NCBI GenBank assembly: GCA_030041495.1
Contig: JASHNT010000015.1
Location: forward strand, 19,710-83,709
Length of the DNA: 64,000 nt
Direction of reading: 5' to 3'
Origin: Bryobacteraceae bacterium
GTDB taxonomy: Bacteria > Acidobacteriota > Terriglobia > Bryobacterales > Bryobacteraceae
The notes under the pieces were generated by a model. That model ran no database searches, had not been told where the DNA came from, and saw only the letters and a list, made by a program, of their open reading frames with translations. Made by a program: the position numbers and the translations under genes. Positions 1 to 7,042 of the stretch are shown piece after piece. Position 1 is the stretch's first letter. Each line of letters begins with the position of its first letter.

Positions 1-282
1 CTTCGCGCTGATGGTATATCGGTCCGTATTGATCCATGCGGGAGCCCCTTCGATGGGCAGCGAGAGCTTGCCATTGAAATGCGAACCATTTGAGTACGCG
101 GCGTACGTCCAGTCGATCAAGTCCTTGACGGTCACGCACGGCACAACCACAATTCCCGGCGATCCGCTCACCCCGGCATGCAACGCTTTCGGATCACAGG
201 GACGGACCGATGCGACCTCAAACTCCTCCGTCTGCGCAAACGCCGCCACGCTGAGTACAGCGGCGGCCACAATTACCCTCAT
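1..282 (-). CDS. TIGR03435-type secreted protein, N-terminal part (runs off the left edge)
   Basis: The minus strand is open from an ATG at 282-280 to base 1 with no stop, giving 94 residues of a protein that continues beyond the window. It starts with a signal peptide (MRVIVAAAVLSVAAFAQ) followed directly by EFEVASVRPCDP. That phrase, FEVASVKP-like just after the signal peptide, is the hallmark of the soil-associated TIGR03435 family, large paralogous sets of which occur in Solibacter-like Acidobacteria. Further along, a T-x-x-D-L-I-x-W-x-Y-A-Y stretch and a P-x-W-x-x-x-D-x-Y-x-I-x-A-K stretch also fit the family. Function is unknown; export is inferred from the signal peptide. The gene lies 15 bases downstream of the ketoacyl synthase stop, on the same strand. 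Confidence 0.8.
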   Translation of the reverse strand, partial: MRVIVAAAVLSVAAFAQTEEFEVASVRPCDPKALHAGVSGSPGIVVVPCVTVKDLIDWTYAAYSNGSHFNGKLSLPIEGAPAWINTDRYTISAK

Positions 283-297
283 ACCGCCAAGATACAA

Positions 298-1509
298 TCA
301 CGGCCTGCGGAACACCAACACTGCGTTGAGACCGCCGAAGGCGAATGAATTGGACATCGCCGCTTCGAACTCGGCCGGCCTGGCGTGGTTCGGCACGACG
401 TCGAGGCCGCACGCCGGGTCCGGCTCGACAAAATTCGCCGTCGGTGGAATCATTCCGCCGCGCAGCGCGGCCAGTGTCGCCGCGGCTTCCAGAGCTCCCG
501 CCGCTCCGAGAGCATGGCCGTGCATGGATTTGGTCGAGCTAACGGCAACCCGTCGCGCGTGCGTGCCGAACACCGCGCGGATCGCCTCGGCCTCCGTCGC
601 GTCGTTGGCTTGTGTGCCCGTGCCGTGCGCGTTGATGTAGCCCACGGCTTCCGCTGCGATGCCCGCATCTTCCAGCGCATTCCTCATCGCCAGAGCCGCG
701 CCTTCCGCTAATGGCTGCGTCAAATGGTGCGCGTCCGAGGACATGCCGAAGCCCGCGATCTCGCCCCAGATCTGCTCGCCACGTGAGCGCGCGGCTTCGA
801 GAGGCTCCAGCACCAGCATCCCCGCGCCCTCGCCCAAAATCAGTCCGCGCCGGCCAAGCGAAAACGGACGGCATGTATCGGGCGAGACCACGCGCATCGC
901 CTCCCACGCTTTCAAAAATCCGGGCGCGAAAGGAGCTTCGCTGCCACCCGCGATCGCCATCTCCACGGCTCCGCTGCGGACCATCCAGAACGCTTGCCCA
1001 ATGGCGTGATTCGCAGAGGAACAGGCGGTCGAAACCGTATACGTCGGCCCCGTGATTCCGAACTCGCGCGAGATCCGGCTCGCGCCGGCGTTGTCCATCA
1101 CCAGAGGAATCGTCAGCGGCGAGACCCGTCCGTTGCCCGCATAAAAACTCTTGAAGTTTGCGTCTTTGGTGATCTGACCGCCCGCGCTCGATCCGGTAAC
1201 GATCGCGCAATGCCGGCCGAGTGCCGCACCGATCTTCAGTCCCGACGCGGCGATCGCCTCCCGCGCGGCGACTACCGCAAACTGCGCAAAGCGGTCCAGG
1301 AACCCGGCTTCTTTCTCGTCGAAATAGCGCAACGGGTTGAATGCCGCCGCCTCCGCCGCGTTTAGAAACTTCACGGTTCCCGGCGGTGTCAGAGTCATCG
1401 GCCGGATGGCGCTCACCCCGGTGGCGACGCCGGTCCAAAATTCGCCGAAGCTATCGCCGAACGCGGAGACCACCCCGATGCCGGTCACGGCCACACGCCG
1501 CGCGCTCAT
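298..1509 (-). CDS. Beta-ketoacyl-ACP synthase (FabF/KAS II-like)
   Basis: 403 residues, normal KAS II length. It should condense an acyl thioester with malonyl-ACP in the cytoplasm. The catalytic triad is visible: Cys163 in TACSSA, His295 in NAHGTGT and His332 in the KSMHGHALGAAG loop. The C-terminus NSFAFGGLNAVLVF is the usual glycine-rich KAS ending. The start ATG overlaps the stop of the upstream acyl carrier protein gene as ATGA (1506-1509), so the two are probably translationally coupled. No other fab gene is nearby, so this pair may serve a dedicated lipid or secondary-metabolite pathway rather than bulk fatty acid synthesis; that is inference. Substrate chain length cannot be told from sequence alone. 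Confidence 0.9.
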   Translation of the reverse strand: MSARRVAVTGIGVVSAFGDSFGEFWTGVATGVSAIRPMTLTPPGTVKFLNAAEAAAFNPLRYFDEKEAGFLDRFAQFAVVAAREAIAASGLKIGAALGRHCAIVTGSSAGGQITKDANFKSFYAGNGRVSPLTIPLVMDNAGASRISREFGITGPTYTVSTACSSANHAIGQAFWMVRSGAVEMAIAGGSEAPFAPGFLKAWEAMRVVSPDTCRPFSLGRRGLILGEGAGMLVLEPLEAARSRGEQIWGEIAGFGMSSDAHHLTQPLAEGAALAMRNALEDAGIAAEAVGYINAHGTGTQANDATEAEAIRAVFGTHARRVAVSSTKSMHGHALGAAGALEAAATLAALRGGMIPPTANFVEPDPACGLDVVPNHARPAEFEAAMSNSFAFGGLNAVLVFRRP

Positions 1510-1778
1510 GGGTTCCTGACTGCCAACAGCTTCTCGATGCCTTCCACCATCTCGCGCACGCTGCGGATCTTCAAGGCAGGTTCGTCAGGGATTTCGATAC
1601 CGAACTCCTCTTCCAGAGCAAAGACAATGTTGATGCCGTCGAGCGAATCGATCTTGAGTTCCTCGAAGCTCTGGTCGATGGTCACAGTCTCGGGGGGAAT
1701 CTTCTGCGTCTTGGCGATGACGGCCGCCACGCGCGCGACCACATCCTCCGATGCCGGACGGCCATCCATGAATCTCAT
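1506..1778 (-). CDS. Acyl carrier protein
   Basis: 90 residues from the ATG at 1778. An extended reading from 1817 exists, but the extra residues do not look like ACP. Ser45 in the LKIDSLDGINIVFALEEEF segment is the expected 4'-phosphopantetheine attachment site (the DSL motif), and the acidic helix II follows. The N-terminal helix (VVARVAAVIAKTQ) and acidic character also fit. The protein would carry growing acyl chains to the ketoacyl synthase encoded immediately downstream, whose ATG overlaps this stop. The start is 58 bases from the start of a divergent secreted-protein gene, so the promoters of both must lie in a very short shared region. I see no clear Shine-Dalgarno, and the exact start is uncertain. 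Confidence 0.88.
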   Translation of the reverse strand: MRFMDGRPASEDVVARVAAVIAKTQKIPPETVTIDQSFEELKIDSLDGINIVFALEEEFGIEIPDEPALKIRSVREMVEGIEKLLAVRNP

Positions 1779-1836
1779 GATACAGGCAACGCCGACCCCG
1801 CCTTGGCCGTCCATCAAGTATCATCGGTATTTGGCG

Positions 1837-2679
1837 ATGCGCACTTTCCTACCGCTCCTGCTGTTGGCCTCTGGATTCGCTGCGCCCGGAAGAGCCGCTC
1901 CGCCGGATGCACCCCGCAGCGACGATCTGTATCGCGGCTGGCTTCAGATGTACGACCTCAAGTTCGACGACTCGCATAGAGTCTTCGGTGCCTGGGAGCA
2001 AGCCCACCCCGCGGATGCCTTGGGTCCAGCCTCCAACGCGGCAGCGTATTTGTTTTCGGAGCTGGCCCGGCTTGGCGTGCTGGAATCCGAGCTATTCACC
2101 GACAATGAGCGCTTTTTGAGTCGCGACAAGGTCCAATCCGACCCGCGCGCCCGCGCGGCCTTCGAACACGAAATCGCGGCGACGGACCGCGTGGCCGATT
2201 CCGCCATCCGCGCAAACCCCTCCGACACGGATGCTCTGTTTGCAAAGTCCATGAGCCTGGGGCTGCGGGCCGATGAAGCCTCGTTGATTGACCGCCGCGA
2301 CTTGGCGGCCTTGCATTACATGAAGGACAGCCGCGCTTACGAGCAAAAGGTGCTGGCCATCAACCCCAAAGACTACGACGCGTACCTCGGCTCCGGCGTC
2401 GAAAACTACCTGTTGAGTCTGAAGTCCGCGCCGGTCCGGTTCCTGCTCCGGATCACCGGCTCACTTGTGGATCGGGACAAAGGCGTTCAAGAAGTCAGTA
2501 TGACGGCGCAGTACGGCCACTATCTGGAGCCATTCGCCAAGCTGCTCTTGACGGTAGCGGCGTTACGCGACAACAACCACGCACGCGCGCGCGAGTTGCT
2601 CAGCGGGCTGCACGCCCGCTTCCCGGACAATCCACTGTACGTTCGCGAGCTGAACCGCCTCAGCTCTGCCGCGAAATAG
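1837..2679 (+). CDS. Secreted TPR-like protein of unknown function
   Basis: 280 residues from the ATG at 1837; the reading frame stays open upstream, but only this start gives a signal peptide (MRTFLPLLLLASGFAAPGRA). The rest is alanine-rich and helical, with segments such as ANPSDTDALFAKSMSLGLRA and INPKDYDAYLGSGVENYLLS that resemble tetratricopeptide hairpins. The protein is therefore likely periplasmic or outer-membrane associated and involved in protein-protein contacts. I do not recognise a specific family. It is divergent from the ACP/KAS pair, with only 58 bases between starts. No lipobox is visible after the signal peptide. Confidence 0.7.
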   Translation: MRTFLPLLLLASGFAAPGRAAPPDAPRSDDLYRGWLQMYDLKFDDSHRVFGAWEQAHPADALGPASNAAAYLFSELARLGVLESELFTDNERFLSRDKVQSDPRARAAFEHEIAATDRVADSAIRANPSDTDALFAKSMSLGLRADEASLIDRRDLAALHYMKDSRAYEQKVLAINPKDYDAYLGSGVENYLLSLKSAPVRFLLRITGSLVDRDKGVQEVSMTAQYGHYLEPFAKLLLTVAALRDNNHARARELLSGLHARFPDNPLYVRELNRLSSAAK

Positions 2680-2688
2680 CTGCTTCGT

Positions 2689-2796
2689 CTACCGGTGCCG
2701 TCCGTGCAGATTCGACCGGTAGTAGGTATGGGAAGCCGCATCCTTCCGCAGCCACCCGTTTAGTTTGCGCCACAGGCCGGATAACCAATTCAACAT
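2689..2796 (-). CDS. Possible 35-residue basic peptide
   Basis: A short open frame starts at ATG 2796-2794 and ends at TAG 2691-2689. It is preceded by a good Shine-Dalgarno (GGAAGAGGTG, about five bases before the ATG), which is the main reason to list it. The peptide begins with an amphipathic stretch (MLNWLSGLWRKLNGWLRK) and ends in a basic tail (SNLHGRHR). It lies between two convergently oriented secreted-protein genes, downstream of the gene ending at 2873. It could be a real small membrane-active peptide or a chance frame. Confidence 0.35.
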   Translation of the reverse strand: MLNWLSGLWRKLNGWLRKDAASHTYYRSNLHGRHR

Positions 2797-2872
2797 GTGA
2801 CACCTCTTCCGGGAACCCTATCACAATTGCGAATCGGCGTCACCCGTGGGGTGTAAGAGGATTCAGGCAGCG

Positions 2873-3742
2873 CTATTTCTTGGCCAAGCCCCGCAGCTTT
2901 TCGAGATACTCCGGATACATCGTCTGCGCGCCGCCCAGCGCGGCGTCGACGGGCAGGTGGTGGCGGTCGGCGAATTCGTGCACGAAGGGATTCTCGCCCG
3001 GCATGTAGCTTTGGACTTCGGTCTTGGGACGGCCTGGGTTCTCATCCACGTACTCGCACGGATACAGCCAGCCTCCGCCGATTCCTCCGCCGGTAGGTTC
3101 ATCCACGTCAAGAACAAAGTCCTGGCTCTTGACCAGAGGCTCACTGAGATAGATCGGATCGCTGACCACGGTCACATGGGTGAGGTGATCGCCGTGACGG
3201 ATGAAGTGCTCGGTTAGAGTAATCTCGTCGCTGGAAGGAAGCCCGTTGCGGCGATGCCAGCCTTGCTTGATGTGAGTCGTGGTGACGGTGAGGATGTTGC
3301 CATCCCAGTGGCCGGTGGAAAATCCCATCCAGGTGTGCGCGGCGTAGTCCGGCGGATGCGGACGGCCGTCCATCCAGATGGTCCGGTTCTGCTCATAATT
3401 GCTGATGTAATTGCGGATCGCCACCAGTTCCTGCGTCTGCGGATCGCGCTCCTCCCAGATGCGCAGTAGCAGCGGACCGCGATAGATGTAGGCGGCCGTG
3501 TGGACCTGGCACTGATGCTCCTGCGCGGTGAGCCGGTCGGGGTCCCAGCTCAGAGCCCATTGCCGCGCCGCGTCATTGATTGGCAAGCCCAGATAATCCA
3601 CCAGCTCCGGACCGGGGATGCGCTCGGGCTGGTCCTCGTCGAAGACCGGGCTCCAGATGCCGGTCAGGTCGACCTGCGCCAACAGGGGCGAGGCCAGCAA
3701 TGTCACAAGCACAACCAGCCAAGCGAGGCCGATGCTCTTCAT
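2873..3742 (-). CDS. Secreted acidobacterial protein of unknown function
   Basis: 289 residues with a signal peptide (MKSIGLAWLVVLVTLLASPLLAQ) and then VDLTGIW, a start seen in many acidobacterial and proteobacterial secreted proteins of undefined role. The core carries WMDGRPHPP, then a GHWDGNILTVTTTH segment; the same arrangement (LDGSPHPP then GHWEGDTLVVDVTN) is in the secreted protein at 27995-28879, so the two are distant paralogues. A Shine-Dalgarno (GGAGG) lies eight bases before the ATG. It begins 13 bases after the stop of the truncated HEPN/RES gene, so it probably sits at the edge of an old deletion. No catalytic motif is recognisable. Confidence 0.75.
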   Translation of the reverse strand: MKSIGLAWLVVLVTLLASPLLAQVDLTGIWSPVFDEDQPERIPGPELVDYLGLPINDAARQWALSWDPDRLTAQEHQCQVHTAAYIYRGPLLLRIWEERDPQTQELVAIRNYISNYEQNRTIWMDGRPHPPDYAAHTWMGFSTGHWDGNILTVTTTHIKQGWHRRNGLPSSDEITLTEHFIRHGDHLTHVTVVSDPIYLSEPLVKSQDFVLDVDEPTGGGIGGGWLYPCEYVDENPGRPKTEVQSYMPGENPFVHEFADRHHLPVDAALGGAQTMYPEYLEKLRGLAKK

Positions 3743-3755
3743 AGCAGCCTCCGAA

Positions 3756-4388
3756 TTACGACTCGTGCCGAACCTCAGTTAGCTCCGGCCTCCCTGTATT
3801 GGCACCAAGGATACCGTCGCCGCTCCACGGGCGTTTCTTCCCGCCCGACAGCGCCTCGAACCCGGGCCTGGCGCGATAAAGGATTGTCCCGGCAGGAAGC
3901 CGTAGTGCGTACCGGTGCAGGTCTCCGCCCGAGATGTCTGGAAATGCGAACTCTGTCTCGAGACCTTCACGGCTAGAAGTAACGAAGTATCTCCACCGCT
4001 CGATTAGGTCAGGCGCCTCACGAACAACATACAGTTTATTGGCCTCAATAGGCGGCTCCCCATCGTCGTCATCCCAGACGGCAGCCATAATATGAGTCAG
4101 AAGTGATGCCGCCTTTCCGGATTCGACCAGGTCCGGATTGAAAATTCCCCACCGTCCCTGAATCAATCGATCGAGGGGCTCGCCGCCGCCCCATTCATCC
4201 CGCGAGTACATCTGCATGAGGTTCCCGAACCAGCCGCCAAACTCGGTAATTCCAATCGATTCGACGTCGCGTCCGCCGCAGTAACGGCACCTGCCGCGTT
4301 TCGAACTGCGGGCGGAGATTTGAGATCTAAGCCATTGATGCCGAAAGCACTCAATGCAGCAACGTACACCCGCTGAGCTTCGGTTCAT
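3756..4388 (-). pseudogene. HEPN/RES N-terminal domain protein with the RES domain truncated
   Basis: 210 residues from the ATG at 4388, which overlaps the upstream stop as ATGA; an earlier in-frame ATG at 4430 exists but would overlap the upstream gene by 46 bases. A zinc-ribbon-like start (CCIECF, then GRCRYCG) followed by a helical acidic region matches HEPN/RES N-terminal domains that precede RES enzymes. At the C-terminus TILYRARPGF is the expected first strand of a RES domain, with its conserved Arg, but the protein stops some 35 residues later, before the conserved Glu and Ser and the GRMNP-like region. RES domains are NAD-consuming toxins in established systems. What remains should not be catalytic. 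The stop is 13 bases from the next gene, so the missing part is deleted rather than frameshifted. Confidence 0.68.
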
Positions 4389-4741
4389 CGGACATGCCGT
4401 CCCCGGCTCTTTCGGCTGAAGATGCCGCACTCGACGACCTGGAACGACCCCGGCGCGGCGTTAGTGATCGCCACAATGATAGCGGGCAGGCTGTTCCTGA
4501 TAATCGGAAGCTCTATCGCGGAGAGGGCCACCACGGCCAGGCGCCGACCCGAAAGGTTCTGCTCATAGGTGATCGTCCGGTCGCCGGTCAAAACCACGTC
4601 CACGCCGTTGTCCTGCGCTAGCTGGAGCAACTCGCCGTTCTTTAGCCCCGACCAGCCCATGTAGGCCACTGTCACAACCTCATGCGGCCCCAGCAGTTCC
4701 CGCAGAGCGTGGTCAAGGTTCTCGTCAAGTAGCACTCTCAC
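4385..4741 (-). CDS. DUF5615 PIN-like toxin candidate
   Basis: 118 residues. The N-terminus MRVLLDENLDHAL and the central DVVLTGDRTITYEQNL segment are the acidic motifs of the DUF5615 PIN-like family, putative ribonucleases paired with DUF433 antitoxins. The acidic residues Asp6, Glu7 and the Asp of the GDR motif would hold the metal. The start overlaps the DUF433 gene by four bases (ATGA at 4738-4741), and its own stop overlaps the next gene the same way, so all three are one coupled unit. Length is normal for the family, with a slightly longer basic tail (SRKSRGRHVR). Toxicity is inferred from the pairing, not shown by sequence. Confidence 0.85.
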   Translation of the reverse strand: MRVLLDENLDHALRELLGPHEVVTVAYMGWSGLKNGELLQLAQDNGVDVVLTGDRTITYEQNLSGRRLAVVALSAIELPIIRNSLPAIIVAITNAAPGSFQVVECGIFSRKSRGRHVR

Positions 4742-4989
4742 GACCGCTGATGCTGTCCGCGCTGTTCACGGGCGAATTCGATCAGACGTCTAATCTGCGC
4801 GACTGAGAGCGTAGGAAATCCTGCGTGGAGCTCCTCGATTGTCTCACCGAGCTCATAGCTCCCGACAATTGCCTCAGGTATGATTCGCGTACCGCGGACG
4901 ACCGGCCGGCCCGACACCTTGCCCGGCACGCATTCAATCAGCTCGCACCGTGCCCAGTCCACTTCTGGAGTTGTAGCGGTCTTTGCCAT
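4738..4989 (-). CDS. DUF433 antitoxin candidate
   Basis: 83 residues. The segment VSGRPVVRGTRIIPEAIVGSYELGETIEEL followed by FPTLSVAQIRRLIEFA is the DUF433 winged-helix-like domain, a DNA-binding antitoxin that typically represses its own operon. It is the first gene of a three-gene overlapping set with the PIN-like toxin and the truncated HEPN/RES gene. An AT-rich stretch just upstream (TATCCTATAAAT on the minus strand, around 4999-5010) could be the promoter -10, placed inside the end of the neighbouring BatA-like gene. The DNA-binding role comes from the family, not from motifs I can verify here. Confidence 0.85.
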   Translation of the reverse strand: MAKTATTPEVDWARCELIECVPGKVSGRPVVRGTRIIPEAIVGSYELGETIEELHAGFPTLSVAQIRRLIEFAREQRGQHQRS

Positions 4990-5023
4990 CCTGACCCCAT
5001 TTATAGGATACGTCGGCTTGTTC

Positions 5024-7042
5024 TCACGATTCCTCCCGCTGCGTACCCAGGTAACGGCTCGCTAGCGACGATTCCGCGATCGCGCAAGCCAACACCAGCA
5101 GCATGATATACCACCACAGCGATTGCGGGATTTTTCCCGAAGCCGCAGGCGCGCCCGCTGCGGAGGCTTGCTGCGAAGACTCCCCGTCCTGGCCTTGCCA
5201 CAGAGCCAACACATCATCCGGGATCACGTCCAGATTCGATTCCCGGGGATCGGCATTTACTCCGATCTCGTCTTGCCGGCCGTTTGCCAAGCGAATCTGG
5301 TAGTAACCCGCTTCGGTGAGCCGGATGGATTGCGCCGAGGCGGCTTCACCCAAAGTCAGCGGACGCTTGCCTTCCGGATCGGTGACCTCGACGCCTTGTC
5401 CGCGCTCCTTGGCGTTGCGCAGCTCCAGATAAGCATCCACAACCTGCGCTCCGCCCTGGCGCTCACTCCCGGCAAGGTAACGCGCTGTCTGTTCGACAAA
5501 CGGCACGAATGCCGGCTGCAAGGGAAAATCGTTGGTCAGATTGTCGAGGCCGGAGGTGAACAGCACCACACGGCCCTCCCCAATGCGCTTCTCGAGCAAC
5601 AACGGAGTCTGATCGCTCAACCTTACGATGACGCGTGCGTCGCCGGGATCCACATCCAGCGCGTAGAAGAATCTCACGCCCGGCCAGCCGCCCGCTTTGG
5701 CGACGGCGGGATAAGAAGAATCGCTATCTCCCACGCTGATTGAGTGCTCAGGAAGCCGAGTGTAATCGTGGCTCGCGTTAATGCGCGCGCCGAAAATCGG
5801 AACCTGCGCGCGGGAGCCCGCCGAGGTACCGGCGGCAATCAACAGGCTGCCTCCAGAGCGCACGTAGCCGGTCAGCGAATTTTCCAAAAGCTGCGGCATG
5901 CTGTTCAAATCCGATAGCACTACGAAGGCGTAGTTGGACGCGTTGCGGTCGGCGGCTTCATTGACGTTAATCGATTCGAGCGTGAATGCCGCTTGCGCGG
6001 CAGCAGAAAGAGCCGCGCCGAAATACAACGGCGAGCGGGTATCGCCGTAGTTATGCACCAGCAAAACCTTCTGCGGATCGGACCGTTCCACGGCGAAGCG
6101 GCGCGAGTCGTCAGCCGGGAAGCCGTCGGCCGAATCGATCTTGACCTCGCAGCGGCTGAAGCCGTACGGAACTTCGAGGGAAGGAAAGTCGACGGTAGCG
6201 CGCCCGTTCGCCGGAACGGCAACGGGTTTCGTCGCCGTGGTCTTGCCATTCACCACCAGAGAAACGGTGCGTTGCGCGGCAGGAGTGCCGTAACCGGCGA
6301 CCACGGCCTGCACATGAATCGGTTTCAAGTCCTTTCCCCACACCTGCCCCGGCGCGTCGACGGATTCGACCGTCCAGTTCGGCTCCGCCTTGCTCACAAC
6401 GGAATGAGTCACCAGCTTGACGTTCGGCGGCAAAGCCATGTCCGAAAAATTTCCCGCCAGCGCGCTGCGCTGCATGTCACTGAACAGATGCACTTCAACC
6501 GGAGTCCGTGCCGATTCCGCAATGCCACGCAAGGCGCGGGCCAGTTCACTGAAGTTGCCGTGGCCGTCGCCGGGTTCGATCGACTGGACCGCGGCCCGTA
6601 GCGCCGCTTGATCTTCGATCACCTGCGTCATCAGCCGCAATTGCGAACCGAACGCAGCCACCTGCGCGCGAATATCGCCCTTTCCAGACAACACGCCCAT
6701 GGCCGCGGTCTTCGCATCCTCCAGCCGAGTCCCCGCGCGCATGCTGAAGGAATTGTCCACTACCAGCAGCATCAAACGGTTGCTGGCGAGCGTCGCGGCA
6801 TTGCGATTGATGAAGGGATTGGCGAAAGCCAGAATCAATAGCACCAGCACGGCCAGGCGTAGCGAGAGCAGCAGAAGATAATGCAATCTGCGATGCCGCG
6901 TGGAGCTCTGTGTTCGCGACTCCCAAAACATCAGCGAAGGCACCGGCCGCGGAGGGTTCTTCTGGCGCTTCAACAAATGCAGATACAGCGGCAGGGCGAC
7001 ACCCGCCAAACCCGCCAGGAACCAGGGTGAGAAAATTCCCAC
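5024..7042 (-). CDS. BatA-like membrane protein with VWA domain
   Basis: 672 residues, starting at GTG 7042 directly after the TAA of the upstream gene. The N-terminus has two membrane segments (about 5-23 and 54-75) with the LLKRQKNPPRPVPSLMFW linker typical of BatA/Aerotolerance_N proteins. A VWA domain follows with a canonical metal site, VVDNSFSM (Asp96, Ser98, Ser100). The middle is a CARDB- or Ig-like beta region and a GATase-like stretch; a last membrane segment (SLWWYIMLLVLACAIAE) is near 650. Such proteins work in the inner membrane with MoxR ATPases in stress tolerance or complex assembly. Here only the VWA and DUF4159 partners are adjacent. Confidence 0.82.
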   Translation of the reverse strand: MGIFSPWFLAGLAGVALPLYLHLLKRQKNPPRPVPSLMFWESRTQSSTRHRRLHYLLLLSLRLAVLVLLILAFANPFINRNAATLASNRLMLLVVDNSFSMRAGTRLEDAKTAAMGVLSGKGDIRAQVAAFGSQLRLMTQVIEDQAALRAAVQSIEPGDGHGNFSELARALRGIAESARTPVEVHLFSDMQRSALAGNFSDMALPPNVKLVTHSVVSKAEPNWTVESVDAPGQVWGKDLKPIHVQAVVAGYGTPAAQRTVSLVVNGKTTATKPVAVPANGRATVDFPSLEVPYGFSRCEVKIDSADGFPADDSRRFAVERSDPQKVLLVHNYGDTRSPLYFGAALSAAAQAAFTLESINVNEAADRNASNYAFVVLSDLNSMPQLLENSLTGYVRSGGSLLIAAGTSAGSRAQVPIFGARINASHDYTRLPEHSISVGDSDSSYPAVAKAGGWPGVRFFYALDVDPGDARVIVRLSDQTPLLLEKRIGEGRVVLFTSGLDNLTNDFPLQPAFVPFVEQTARYLAGSERQGGAQVVDAYLELRNAKERGQGVEVTDPEGKRPLTLGEAASAQSIRLTEAGYYQIRLANGRQDEIGVNADPRESNLDVIPDDVLALWQGQDGESSQQASAAGAPAASGKIPQSLWWYIMLLVLACAIAESSLASRYLGTQREES

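Noticed and set aside
11..640. Plus-strand open frame across the left edge
   Set aside because: It runs opposite to the TIGR03435-type start and the ketoacyl synthase end, both of which have clear family motifs; its own product has none.
539..1438. 299-codon minus-strand frame inside the ketoacyl synthase gene
   Set aside because: Arg- and Gly-rich shadow of the GC-rich synthase in another frame, with no motif.
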